Of a stretch of 28,928 nucleotides of DNA, positions 1 to 6,030 are shown in pieces (the stretch's first letter is position 1; the number at the start of each line of letters is the position of its first letter). The position numbers were made by a program, and so were the translations under genes. Where the stretch lies: positions 1 to 28,928 of IMG/VR virus record IMGVR_UViG_3300020175_000031; one strand, written 5' to 3'. Below the pieces are notes generated by a model. The model saw only the letters and a program-made list of their open reading frames with translations, was not told the origin of the DNA and ran no database searches. Source of the DNA: a virus.

Positions 1-71
1 AATAAATTTTTATATTTTATCGGTTTCATATCTTTTAAGGTTATAGATGCGTTTTTTCTTTTTGTTTTCAT
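1..71 (-). CDS. Partial small ORF at left window edge
   Basis: An ATG at 71 opens a frame that runs off the window without a stop (23 codons visible). The visible N-terminus is very basic (MKTKRKNASITLKDMKPIKY). It starts 2 bases after the stop of the upstream 33-residue membrane ORF, which fits the tight packing of this region. I do not recognise it, and with so few codons it could be spurious. Confidence 0.35.
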   Translation of the reverse strand, partial: MKTKRKNASITLKDMKPIKYKNL

Positions 72-73
72 AA

Positions 74-175
74 TTATATAAATAGGTTAATTAATAAGAT
101 AAGGCAAACGCCAATAACAAAGGCGAATAAACCAAATGCAAAAATGTTTGATAATATATTTAATATTTTTCTCAT
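74..175 (-). CDS. 33-residue predicted membrane protein
   Basis: This short ORF has a basic N-terminus (MRKILN) followed by a long hydrophobic stretch (about residues 11-32, rich in F, L, V, I) that would span the inner membrane once. Its ATG overlaps the stop of the upstream 99-residue gene as ATGA, the coupling pattern used throughout this window, which supports it as a real gene. The function is unknown. A single-span phage peptide like this could be holin-like or a host-takeover membrane peptide, but nothing in the sequence decides this. Confidence 0.5.
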   Translation of the reverse strand: MRKILNILSNIFAFGLFAFVIGVCLILLINLFI

Positions 176-471
176 ATTTTTAAAGTATAATTTAACTTAT
201 TATTTGCCTCAAACATATCAACGGCAAACATTAAAATTTCGCTTTCGTTAGTTCTTGAATTATCCTTATTGGATGAAGGTTTTTTTAACCATTCTAATAA
301 AATACTTAATTCATCAGTTAAATGACTACTTTTAACCCTTATTATTGAACCAGTAGAAATAATATCATAATTTATAATATTATTAATAGCTTTAATTTTA
401 AGGTTAATGTGTGCAATTTCTACAAAACCATTTTCTAGTTTTTCAATTTTGTTTAATTTTAATTCATTCAT
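172..471 (-). CDS. Hypothetical protein, 99 residues
   Basis: I do not recognise this protein. It has no signal peptide, Cys cluster or obvious catalytic motif, and its composition (K, N, I, E, S) is typical of small soluble phage proteins. It is the first gene after the 475-base non-coding gap and its stop is coupled by ATGA to the next membrane ORF. The ATG at 471 is the first in frame after the gap. It probably belongs to an accessory transcript that continues past the left edge. Confidence 0.6.
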   Translation of the reverse strand: MNELKLNKIEKLENGFVEIAHINLKIKAINNIINYDIISTGSIIRVKSSHLTDELSILLEWLKKPSSNKDNSRTNESEILMFAVDMFEANNKLNYTLKI

Positions 472-620
472 AATTCTTAATTTAAATTATAAGTGTTTTG
501 ATTTGTCTACGAGTAGGTGCCACTTTTTTACACCTTTTTTTAATTTATAGCATTAATGCTGTTTTGCTTTTGTTGACGCCGTTTTGACCTTTGCTCACTA
601 AGTCAACCACAATAACAAGA

Positions 621-628
621 CAAATATA
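621..628 (-). promoter_or_regulatory. Weak candidate promoter -7 box
   Basis: Read on the minus strand the sequence is TATATTTG, which fits the Bacteroidota -7 consensus TAnnTTTG. The only TTTG upstream is 12 bases away instead of about 19-20, so the promoter is incomplete by consensus. It would give the gene starting at 471 a leader of about 145 bases. Confidence 0.25.
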
Positions 629-738
629 TAAAATAATTCACAAAGAACGTTAATAAGTATTAATTTATATTAATTCTAAATAAGAATATTAATTTGCTTT
701 ACTGCTTTATTTGTTTTTAGCTTTGCAGGTTATCGAAT

Positions 739-767
739 AAAAAACCCCCTGTAAAATTTACAGAGGG
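739..767 (-). terminator. Rho-independent terminator closing the nine-gene accessory operon
   Basis: On the minus strand a hairpin with arms CCCTCTGTAAA and TTTACAGGGGG (one mismatch, AT-rich loop) is followed directly by TTTTTT. It lies downstream of the last small gene (stop at 947) and downstream of the repeat cluster. Plus-strand reading gives no T-tract, so it acts on the minus strand. Confidence 0.75.
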
Positions 768-780
768 CAAACAAAACAAA

Positions 781-960
781 CTATTAAATTTATGTATTGA
801 ATTTATAATCTACTCTATTAAATTCATGTATTGAATTTGGCGATGCCTTGAGTATTGCTGGATAGTGTATTGAATTGATCTATCCGTATTGAATTGCTTA
901 GTATAAACTTCTTGACCTACTTCTTTTATCTCAAACTTTAGAACTCTCATCTATTAAATT
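781..960. repeat. TATTGAATT / TATTAAATT repeat cluster
   Basis: Seven copies of TATTRAATT start at 782, 795, 816, 829, 868, 887 and 952. Two 24-bp units (781-804 and 815-838) differ by one base and are 34 bases apart. The copy at 868 sits in the loop of a perfect GGATAG/CTATCC stem (860-885). The cluster lies between the end of the operon and its terminator. The same motif recurs before a second terminator at 11727-11780. The function is unknown: it could be an RNA element, a protein-binding array or a replication element. Confidence 0.75.
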
Positions 961-1183
961 TACTTTTCTCTATTGGTAAGTTAAGAACAGAGACAAGATA
1001 CTTTGGAGATACTAATATCTTAACCTCTTGAGTTTCTTTATTCCATGAGTATTTACTTATCATAAAGTTTGGCACCCATATTAAATTATCATCTTCATCA
1101 ACTAAAAGCTTTGCTCTCTTTGTAGCTTTCCTGAGTCGTTTAAATTTAAACACTGCTAACTCTCTTATAAAATAATGTCTCAT
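947..1183 (-). CDS. Hypothetical basic protein, 78 residues
   Basis: This is the last gene of the nine-gene cluster. The N-terminal third is strongly basic (KFKRLRKATKRAK, about residues 13-25), suggesting nucleic-acid contact. A more hydrophobic half follows. I recognise no family. Its ATG overlaps the preceding stop by ATGA, so translation is probably coupled. The stop codon lies inside the first copy of the downstream repeat cluster. Confidence 0.6.
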   Translation of the reverse strand: MRHYFIRELAVFKFKRLRKATKRAKLLVDEDDNLIWVPNFMISKYSWNKETQEVKILVSPKYLVSVLNLPIEKSKFNR

Positions 1184-1371
1184 ACTTTACTTTTTCTGTA
1201 TTCTGATTCTAGTTGTTGCCTATGCAATTCATTCTTTGCTTTAAGAGTTTCGTTCTCTTCTCTTATTGTCTTGAGTAGTTTTGTAAGGTGTGTGATTTGG
1301 TTTTCAAACATATTAACAGTATCTCTAAGATGTCTGATTTCAATTCTGTTTAAATCTTCTAAGTGTGTCAT
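1180..1371 (-). CDS. Small coiled-coil protein, 63 residues
   Basis: Nearly the whole protein is one amphipathic helix with leucines and other hydrophobics at heptad spacing (about residues 4-57, for example LRDTVNMFENQITHLTKLL), so it is probably a dimeric coiled coil. There is no catalytic motif. Both ends overlap neighbours by ATGA. It may be an adaptor or inhibitor that binds a host protein, but this is inference only. Confidence 0.6.
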   Translation of the reverse strand: MTHLEDLNRIEIRHLRDTVNMFENQITHLTKLLKTIREENETLKAKNELHRQQLESEYRKSKV

Positions 1372-1565
1372 ATTTTTATATCTATTCTGTTATTTAATAA
1401 TTCTATTATGGCATAAATTTGCTCTTCTTTTTCTTCTTGCGTTTCAGCAATTTCTTTTACTCTAATCCAAAAATGATTAGATTGCTTTGGCATAAATATA
1501 TCTCTTATTAAATTGCCAAACTTTCGCATTGGGCGTACTGTTTTATATACTCTATTTACTTTCAT
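1368..1565 (-). CDS. Hypothetical protein, 65 residues
   Basis: The N-terminus is basic (MKVNRVYKTVRPMRKFG) and the C-terminal half is an acidic predicted helix (ETQEEKEEQIYAIIELLNN). No known family was recognised. It is coupled by ATGA to the downstream coiled-coil gene, and its start lies inside the last 14 bases of the upstream 39-residue ORF, in another frame. Confidence 0.6.
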   Translation of the reverse strand: MKVNRVYKTVRPMRKFGNLIRDIFMPKQSNHFWIRVKEIAETQEEKEEQIYAIIELLNNRIDIKI

Positions 1566-1671
1566 TTTCTATTAGTTTTTTAATATTATTAATTATGTTA
1601 AAAGTATTCTCCCCTAAAGACATTCCGTCTATAATAAATTCTATTTCTTTTATTAATTCTTGTTTATTCAT
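1552..1671 (-). CDS. Hypothetical protein, 39 residues
   Basis: This short ATG-started ORF fills the space between the zinc-ribbon gene and the 65-residue gene. It reads as a helical acidic protein beginning MNKQELIKEIEFIIDG. It overlaps the next gene by 14 bases and starts 1 base after the upstream stop, consistent with the compact operon. The function is unknown. Support is positional, with reasonable composition. Confidence 0.5.
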   Translation of the reverse strand: MNKQELIKEIEFIIDGMSLGENTFNIINNIKKLIENESK

Positions 1672-1672
1672 A

Positions 1673-1810
1673 TTATTTGTTTTTGAATTGGTTTGCTAGT
1701 GAATAAAATTTATAAGTTTCATAAGGCATCTTATACCCTTTGCAATTATAACAAAATAACTGCTTCGCTTTCTGTTCTATTATTGTCGAACATTTGTTAC
1801 ACTTTCTCAT
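1673..1810 (-). CDS. 45-residue zinc-ribbon protein
   Basis: The protein contains CNKC (residues 4-7) and CYNC (residues 20-23), a CxxC-x12-CxxC pattern expected to bind one zinc ion as a minimal ribbon. The rest is basic and aromatic (KGYKMPYETYKFY). Small phage zinc ribbons often bind nucleic acids or host RNA polymerase; which applies here cannot be told. Its ATG overlaps the upstream stop by ATGA. Confidence 0.6.
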   Translation of the reverse strand: MRKCNKCSTIIEQKAKQLFCYNCKGYKMPYETYKFYSLANQFKNK

Positions 1811-1995
1811 TTGATATTTATTTGATGTTGTGTGCCGTTAAAATTTATACAATATTCTTCATCAAACTCAAAACATTCTTTGGTTTCAGCGTTAAAAAGC
1901 ATTAAGTTTTGTGATATTAATTGTAAAAAATATTGGTGTTGTTTGGGTGTTGAATTATTGTAAAAGTCAATAACTTCTTTGTATTGTGTTTTCAT
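1807..1995 (-). CDS. Hypothetical protein, 62 residues
   Basis: This is a small soluble protein with a helical N-terminal half (MKTQYKEVIDFYNNS...) and an acidic middle (ETKECFEFDEEYC). No family was recognised. It overlaps both neighbours by ATGA. Two cysteines (about residues 41 and 49) are present but form no metal-binding pattern. Confidence 0.55.
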   Translation of the reverse strand: MKTQYKEVIDFYNNSTPKQHQYFLQLISQNLMLFNAETKECFEFDEEYCINFNGTQHQINIK

Positions 1996-2162
1996 ATCTT
2001 ATAGGTTTTGTTTGAATCCATAATGTAGTTAGCATAAACAGTAGCTTGGTTATGCAATTCATCGTTCTTGTCTTCCAAGAACTTCATGTAATGGTTTTGC
2101 CATTGAATTTCGTATTGCATCTCTTTTATTTCTTTTTCTAACTCGATTATTATGTCTTCCAT
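1992..2162 (-). CDS. Hypothetical helical protein, 56 residues
   Basis: The N-terminal half is an acidic amphipathic helix with coiled-coil character (MEDIIIELEKEIKEMQYEIQ). The C-terminal half is more polar. The start shares one base with the upstream stop (TAATG) and the stop is coupled by ATGA to the next gene. Both junctions strongly support it. The function is unknown. Confidence 0.6.
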   Translation of the reverse strand: MEDIIIELEKEIKEMQYEIQWQNHYMKFLEDKNDELHNQATVYANYIMDSNKTYKI

Positions 2163-2314
2163 TATTGTTTAACTTCTTCTTCTATTATTTTGCCTTCTAA
2201 ATCTACAACAGTGTAGCCATGACTTCTTAATAGGTTAATTGATTTTTCTATTTGATTTACTCTTTTTCTGTAATGATCAAATATCTCATTCTCAAATGCG
2301 TTTACTTTACTCAT
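2162..2314 (-). CDS. Hypothetical protein, 50 residues
   Basis: The sequence begins MSKVNAFENEIFDHYRKRVN, with an amphipathic helix through about residue 30. A short beta-like stretch (SHGYTVVDLEGKIIEEE) follows. Small phage proteins of this shape are common, but I cannot name a family. It ends with TAATG overlap onto the next start and begins 2 bases after the upstream stop. Confidence 0.55.
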   Translation of the reverse strand: MSKVNAFENEIFDHYRKRVNQIEKSINLLRSHGYTVVDLEGKIIEEEVKQ

Positions 2315-2316
2315 AA

Positions 2317-2436
2317 TTATTTATTTGTTTTAAATTGTTTTCTTAATAAATCCATTACTAGATTCTGATTAGATTTCTGTATCCAATCGTTGTTAAGCTT
2401 AAAATGTTTTGGGATAATCTTTTTCTTTTGTTTCAT
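2317..2436 (-). CDS. Hypothetical basic protein, 39 residues, first gene of the small-gene operon
   Basis: This very basic ORF (MKQKKKIIPKHFKLNNDW...) directly follows the promoter at 2459-2490, which gives it a leader of about 17 bases. The function is unknown. Its position as first gene and its spacing to the next start (2 bases) support it despite its length. Confidence 0.5.
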   Translation of the reverse strand: MKQKKKIIPKHFKLNNDWIQKSNQNLVMDLLRKQFKTNK

Positions 2437-2451
2437 TGTTTTCTTTATTAG

Positions 2452-2460
2452 TTATACACA
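2452..2460 (+). other. DnaA-box-like 9-mer
   Basis: TTATACACA fits the relaxed DnaA box TTATNCACA and overlaps the -7 element of the small-gene operon promoter. A phage DnaA domain IV-like protein is encoded at 5614-6030, so binding here is conceivable. A single 9-mer in AT-rich DNA can also occur by chance. Confidence 0.25.
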
Positions 2461-2490
2461 AACTTAGTTAATTATTTCCAACTGACCAAA
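2459..2490 (-). promoter_or_regulatory. Promoter of the nine-gene small operon
   Basis: On the minus strand TTTG (2490-2487), a 20-base spacer and TAAGTTTG (2466-2459) match the Bacteroidota -33/-7 promoter exactly. It lies between a terminator (2500-2524) and the first small gene (ATG at 2436). The spacer contains GTCAGTTGGA, also found in the promoter at 2829-2860. Confidence 0.7.
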
Positions 2491-2499
2491 TCTTTTTTT

Positions 2500-2524
2500 A
2501 AAAAAGGGAGGTTTTACTCTCCCT
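2500..2524 (-). terminator. Rho-independent terminator after the 84-residue gene
   Basis: On the minus strand AGGGAG and CTCCCT pair around an 8-base loop and are followed by TTTTTT. It begins 7 bases after the stop of the upstream gene and just before the next promoter, so that gene is an independent transcription unit. Confidence 0.75.
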
Positions 2525-2530
2525 GACTTC

Positions 2531-2785
2531 TTATAGATAGTGTTCTGGGTATCGATAATGATAAGTATTGTATAAATACAAAGCTTCTTTTATCGATTCA
2601 ACTGGGGTTTGTGATAAAATGTCACCACCAAAATAAAGAACTGAACTTTGATTTTGTCTGGTGCTAGTTATAACGTACTTTCCTGAATCAAAATCCCAAA
2701 CTCCTTTGTTTAAATCTATTTTAAAATGACCTTGAGATTCTAGTTGTTTTTTAGAGTTAACTTTCTCTAGTTTTAATTTTTCCAT
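2531..2785 (-). CDS. Hypothetical protein, 84 residues, single-gene transcript
   Basis: I do not recognise the family. It has a lysine-rich N-terminus (MEKLKLEKVNSKKQ), then a mixed region with several aromatic residues, ending in YNTYHYRYPEHYL. I chose the ATG at 2785 instead of a TTG at 2818. The TTG would lie almost on the predicted transcription start of the promoter at 2829-2860, while the ATG leaves a leader of about 37 bases. A terminator follows directly, so the gene appears to be expressed alone. Confidence 0.6.
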   Translation of the reverse strand: MEKLKLEKVNSKKQLESQGHFKIDLNKGVWDFDSGKYVITSTRQNQSSVLYFGGDILSQTPVESIKEALYLYNTYHYRYPEHYL

Positions 2786-2828
2786 GTTTTCAATTTTATG
2801 GGTTAAACAATATTTCAATGAACTGTGT

Positions 2829-2860
2829 TCAATATAGTAATTAATTCTCCAACTGACAAA
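2829..2860 (-). promoter_or_regulatory. Promoter of the 84-residue gene
   Basis: On the minus strand TTTG (2860-2857), a 20-base spacer and TATATTGA (2836-2829, a weaker -7 box). The spacer (TCAGTTGGAGAATTAATTAC) is nearly the same as in the promoter at 2459-2490, so the two promoters look duplicated or co-regulated. Confidence 0.55.
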
Positions 2861-2892
2861 TAAATGTAGAAATATAACAAATTAAATAGTTT

Positions 2893-2910
2893 TTGTTACA
2901 AATGTAACAA
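2893..2910. promoter_or_regulatory. 18-bp palindrome, candidate operator
   Basis: TTGTTACA-AA-TGTAACAA is a perfect inverted repeat with 8-bp arms, located in the gap between the nuclease-like gene and the 84-residue gene. Its minus-strand centre reads TACATTTG, a -7-like box. A similar TACATTTGTAA core occurs before the gene at 13717. It has no T-tract, so it is not a terminator. Confidence 0.5.
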
Positions 2911-2914
2911 TTTA

Positions 2915-3412
2915 CTAAAAAACTTTGTCTATCTCTAATAAATCTGACTTTTCTATTACGAAACTTTCAACTCTTGTCATTCTTATATTAGATTTATTGA
3001 ATACCATTTCGTTAGTAGCAAACCCTTCAAATCTATATCTAGGGTATATGCAACTAAACAGAGCGAAGAGATCGCATTCACTTTTAGCATAGCTAGGTAT
3101 CATTAATGGGTGTTTATGATTTCTATTAACTTTTACGTCTATTGTCTTACTTTTATAAACTGCATCATAATAATCTGTGCCATTAGATTTAGATGTATTG
3201 TGTATCTTAAAATCTGGATATAGATTCAATTCTCTACAAAAGATAAACTCAGCACCAAAACCAACTATATTTAAATCTACTCCACTTTTTTCATTTACAG
3301 TACCTTTGCCATCCCAACCTGTATTAACCTTGTTGTTCTGTCTTTGACTTGCAACTAATTCAACAATTTGTTGTTCTGTTTTGTCTAGTATGTAAACATT
3401 TCCTATCTTCAT
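2915..3412 (-). CDS. PD-(D/E)XK nuclease-like protein, 165 residues
   Basis: A conserved-looking core has an early Glu in GFGAEFIFCREL (about residues 52-63), then NGTDYYDAVY (about 77-86), then TIDVKVN (about 90-96). The order Glu ... Asp ... D-x-K is that of PD-(D/E)XK restriction-endonuclease-like folds, with the Lys in DVK as the expected catalytic lysine. It follows the terminase large subunit with a 3-base gap, so it may act in packaging, DNA processing or host DNA degradation. The fold assignment is by motif only, and no exact family is recognised. Confidence 0.55.
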   Translation of the reverse strand: MKIGNVYILDKTEQQIVELVASQRQNNKVNTGWDGKGTVNEKSGVDLNIVGFGAEFIFCRELNLYPDFKIHNTSKSNGTDYYDAVYKSKTIDVKVNRNHKHPLMIPSYAKSECDLFALFSCIYPRYRFEGFATNEMVFNKSNIRMTRVESFVIEKSDLLEIDKVF

Positions 3413-3415
3413 TTT

Positions 3416-4630
3416 TTATTTAACAAAGTAACTGCCATGTGGAACAGATCGAGTTAATACATATTGAATTAAATATCTCGATGCGTCAATACCATGATTG
3501 AATTTATCAATAGGAATTGCACCGTTTAATTTCCAAGTATAGTTATTAAATTCACGAATTAGATTCACAGATTTATCTTCTATTATTATCTGATAATCTT
3601 GCATCAAAGAGATTCCTGCCAAGATACTACCTTTCTTTTTTATGGTGGGTATTACATTCAGTCCTTTAGATTTTATGGCACTCAAAAGACGAGGTTCAGA
3701 ATTGTCCATTACAATTAAATTGCCACCTGCGTGTCTCCTATTCAATTCATATATTTGACTTGTACTTAATCCTGCCTTATAGTAATGTTCTTTTAACCAT
3801 ATAATCTTTCTTTCTTTATCTATTGCACCTTCTACTAAAACTGAGGGATCAACTGAAAACCCTATGTCCATACCAAATATTGAATCTATTTCATTATTAA
3901 ATTTACCTATGTTCCAGTGAGTAAAGATAACGCCTTCAGCAGATTTCAACCAACCTCCCATAATCTGATGCTTATATTTCTCTGGTCGTCTAACCTTCAT
4001 TACATCTATTTGCTTAACAAACGATTTAGACAAGTGATCTAAGTTGTCAAGATATGTAGTATGTATGTAAGTAATGTTTTCTTTTGTGCCATTAAATCCA
4101 TCTGGAACTCCTCTGTTTTGAAAGAACCTTTGGTATATCCAATTCTCTTTTGTAGTAGGGTTTAGAATTAATATACATCTATTCTTTACAAGCTTTGATC
4201 TAATACTAAAATCAATTTTATCAAAACTCTCTTCGTCTGTTAACTCTTCTGCTTCATCTAATACAAAAGAACTTACACCCTGTATAGATTTAAGCTTTGC
4301 AGTTTGATCTCCACTTGAAGTTCTAATACCACTGAAGTATATTGAACTGCCTGTTAAATTGTTTATGATCTCTGTCTTATTTACAGTGAACTGATCGAGT
4401 ATTCCCATGAGTTCTAACTTCTCTATAAACTCAGGAATAATAGACATACCTGCTGAAGTCATTGTATAACGAGTAAATAGTATCCTGTGTCCTTTTTCGT
4501 ATGTTAAAAGCACTAAGAATGTGTTTGTAGCAAATGATTTTCCAGAACCTCTACCCCCAGTTATTACAAAGTAACGACTTTTAGAGTTAAACAAAGCTTG
4601 ATACTTTTTATTAAGATTAAGCTTCTTCAT
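3416..4630 (-). CDS. terL: Terminase large subunit (packaging ATPase/nuclease)
   Basis: This is the motor that pumps DNA into the prohead and cuts it. Visible features are a Walker A GGRGSGKS (residues 25-32), a Walker B-like FVLDEAEE near residue 120, an ATPase coupling motif LILNPT near 154, and a C-terminal RNase H-like nuclease with GMDIGFSVDPS near 243 and IVMDNSEP near 296. The 404-residue length and overall pattern fit the PBSX-type (Terminase_3) group. It starts 1 base after the stop of the upstream 106-residue gene. Confidence 0.93.
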   Translation of the reverse strand: MKKLNLNKKYQALFNSKSRYFVITGGRGSGKSFATNTFLVLLTYEKGHRILFTRYTMTSAGMSIIPEFIEKLELMGILDQFTVNKTEIINNLTGSSIYFSGIRTSSGDQTAKLKSIQGVSSFVLDEAEELTDEESFDKIDFSIRSKLVKNRCILILNPTTKENWIYQRFFQNRGVPDGFNGTKENITYIHTTYLDNLDHLSKSFVKQIDVMKVRRPEKYKHQIMGGWLKSAEGVIFTHWNIGKFNNEIDSIFGMDIGFSVDPSVLVEGAIDKERKIIWLKEHYYKAGLSTSQIYELNRRHAGGNLIVMDNSEPRLLSAIKSKGLNVIPTIKKKGSILAGISLMQDYQIIIEDKSVNLIREFNNYTWKLNGAIPIDKFNHGIDASRYLIQYVLTRSVPHGSYFVK

Positions 4631-4631
4631 T

Positions 4632-4952
4632 TTAATCTATATTGTTTTTTGATTTATAATCAGTTATTCTTTTTAATATATACTTATCTCTTTGCATACC
4701 TTTTAACAATAATCTTTGTTCCCAATATTCTTCATCTCTTATGTTATTCCAGTCGTTAACAGTTAAGTTGTAGCTTTCGGAAAACTTAGACATTTTCCAA
4801 TATGTAGGACATTTTTTTAATATCCATAAATACAAACCTCTGTATGTTATATTGTCAATAGATTTATATTCATATAAAAGCTGTGAATAAAACTTTTTAT
4901 GCACATCTTCTAAACTAACTATTTCAAATACTCTCTTCTTTTTTTTCATCAT
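4632..4952 (-). CDS. Hypothetical protein between TerS and TerL, 106 residues
   Basis: This is a basic, aromatic-rich soluble protein (MMKKKKRVFEIV..., RGLYLWILKKCPTYWKMSKF) with no recognised domain. It overlaps the end of the upstream small-terminase candidate by 29 bases and is followed directly by terL, so it is translated within the packaging operon. A packaging accessory role is possible. Two adjacent ATGs are available (4952 and 4949). Confidence 0.65.
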   Translation of the reverse strand: MMKKKKRVFEIVSLEDVHKKFYSQLLYEYKSIDNITYRGLYLWILKKCPTYWKMSKFSESYNLTVNDWNNIRDEEYWEQRLLLKGMQRDKYILKRITDYKSKNNID

Positions 4953-5304
4953 CCTTAATCTCTTCAGATTCTATTTCTATTGTTTTTTCTTTGTCTCCAA
5001 AGTTAATAATAGGGATGTTGACTTCTGTTTTCACATTAAGTTCTTTTAACTCTTTTGGTTTACCATACTTGTATTCCCAAAGTAATCTCATGTGAGGAAA
5101 ACTCTCTTTGCTTTGTTTAGCAAGTTCAAGCCAAGCTTTCTCTTCACTACCAAATACTTTTTTCATTGCACCCAAAGCATAGTTACCTAGCTTTTTCTCT
5201 CTTGCCTTTGGTGGTCGACCTTGTCCTCTGTAAACACCTTTTAAAGCACCGTTGTTTGCTCTTCCGTCTTTTTTCTTTTTGTTTTCATTATCTACTCCTT
5301 CCAT
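4924..5304 (-). CDS. terS: Probable terminase small subunit
   Basis: The protein is 126 residues. It has a basic Gly/Arg-rich N-terminal segment (RANNGALKGVYRGQGRPPK), then a helical region (GNYALGAMKKVFGSEEKAWLELAKQS), the segment LLWEYKYGKPKE and a strongly acidic C-terminus. This arrangement is seen in small terminase-like proteins of Bacteroidota phages, which recognise phage DNA and bring it to TerL. Its position two genes upstream of terL supports this. It overlaps both neighbours. Small terminases diverge strongly, so the call is moderate. Confidence 0.6.
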   Translation of the reverse strand: MEGVDNENKKKKDGRANNGALKGVYRGQGRPPKAREKKLGNYALGAMKKVFGSEEKAWLELAKQSKESFPHMRLLWEYKYGKPKELKELNVKTEVNIPIINFGDKEKTIEIESEEIKDDEKKEESI

Positions 5305-5630
5305 AAACCTTTATTAATTAGTTGGCATATAATAGAGTAATTACCTAAGTCCTGATATGTATCTAACAAAGTTTCGTTATTTCCTTTACGATTCTTAATT
5401 ATTAGATTTTTCCATCTACTTATTTTATCATTCATTCTAAACCATAAACCATGTAATGCAAAATCTTTGCCCTCTCTAGTTTCTAAGTTTGCACCAGTGC
5501 TTATATTACTAATGCCATAATCTAATTGTTTTTTAGCAAAGAGTTCAAATTGCTCTTCAACTATATCCTCATAACTCTTATATAAGTTAGGACATTCTTT
5601 TAATAATAACTTTCTATACTTGTTCTGCAT
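5292..5630 (-). CDS. DUF1599 / nucleotide modification associated domain 1 protein
   Basis: The 112-residue protein carries the pattern KKQLDYGISNIST (about residues 34-46), FRMNDKISRWKNL (about 64-76) and ETLLDTYQDLGNYSIICQLI (about 86-105). This resembles the DUF1599 (Nmad1) family, helical proteins with a MazG-like look, tied by comparative genomics to nucleotide or base modification. No dedicated modification enzyme is visible nearby, so its role here is open. It overlaps the TerS candidate by 13 bases and the DnaA-like gene by 17 bases. Confidence 0.7.
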   Translation of the reverse strand: MQNKYRKLLLKECPNLYKSYEDIVEEQFELFAKKQLDYGISNISTGANLETREGKDFALHGLWFRMNDKISRWKNLIIKNRKGNNETLLDTYQDLGNYSIICQLINKGLWKE

Positions 5631-6030
5631 ATTCTAATTGATCTGGCATATTACTTATAACCATTGTTAGTTCGTCAATGTCTTTTGTGCCTAATGTATT
5701 AAGTTTACTTTTAATATATTCTTTTTTAGTTTTGTCATCCATTTCGTCAATCTCTACAATAAGTTGCTTTAACCAAATTGATAAAATTCTATTATACTTT
5801 CTATGTGTATCAAAAGTATTTATTGAATATATAAGTGTAGCATGATTTATTTTCCAACCGTTAGTATTATAAAACTTAACGATTTCATGTAAAGGCATCT
5901 TTTTGTAATTAAACAATACATGATTTAATAATGATCTAACTTCAACATATTCTCTTTTCCTTGTTGATTTAAATACATCAAGTCCAGATAGTGAACTTAT
6001 TTTGTTTGATATTTGCTTTTGTGTTATCAT
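5614..6030 (-). CDS. DnaA domain IV-like DNA-binding protein
   Basis: Residues about 23-72 (STRKREYVEVRSLLNHVLF..., KINHATLIYSINTF) match the C-terminal DNA-binding domain of DnaA, which recognises DnaA boxes with a helix-turn-helix and a basic loop. HATLIYS stands for the usual HATVIHA signature. There is no AAA+ domain, so at 138 residues it cannot act as a full initiator. It may bind origin or promoter DNA, or compete with host DnaA. The start at 6030 is coupled to the upstream stop by ATGA. Confidence 0.75.
   Translation of the reverse strand: MITQKQISNKISSLSGLDVFKSTRKREYVEVRSLLNHVLFNYKKMPLHEIVKFYNTNGWKINHATLIYSINTFDTHRKYNRILSIWLKQLIVEIDEMDDKTKKEYIKSKLNTLGTKDIDELTMVISNMPDQLEYAEQV

Larger units (their letters stand above)
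472..946. other. 475-base non-coding region: dyads, AT-rich repeats, terminator and TATTRAATT repeats
   Basis: No credible gene was found. From right to left it holds a TATTGAATT/TATTAAATT repeat cluster (781-960) and a minus-strand terminator (739-767). Next comes a very AT-rich stretch with three TATTAATT copies (658, 668, 687). A TATATTTG box (complement of 621-628) matches the -7 consensus but has no -33 element at the usual distance. Further left are a wide dyad GTTGAC (572-577)/GTCAAC (602-607), a 12-bp palindrome AGCATTAATGCT (549-560), and a short AGGTG/CACCT hairpin near 513-534. It probably carries the promoter for the leftmost genes, and the dyads may be protein-binding sites. Confidence 0.6.

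Noticed and set aside
510-541. Plus-strand terminator-like hairpin AGGTG/CACCT followed by seven T
   Set aside because: The stem is only 5 bp with an 11-base loop, and there is no plus-strand gene to terminate.
1175-1465. Plus-strand ORF across the small-gene operon
   Set aside because: It is antisense to three coupled minus-strand genes and has low-complexity hydrophobic composition typical of shadow frames. The same holds for the other plus-strand ORFs in the window.
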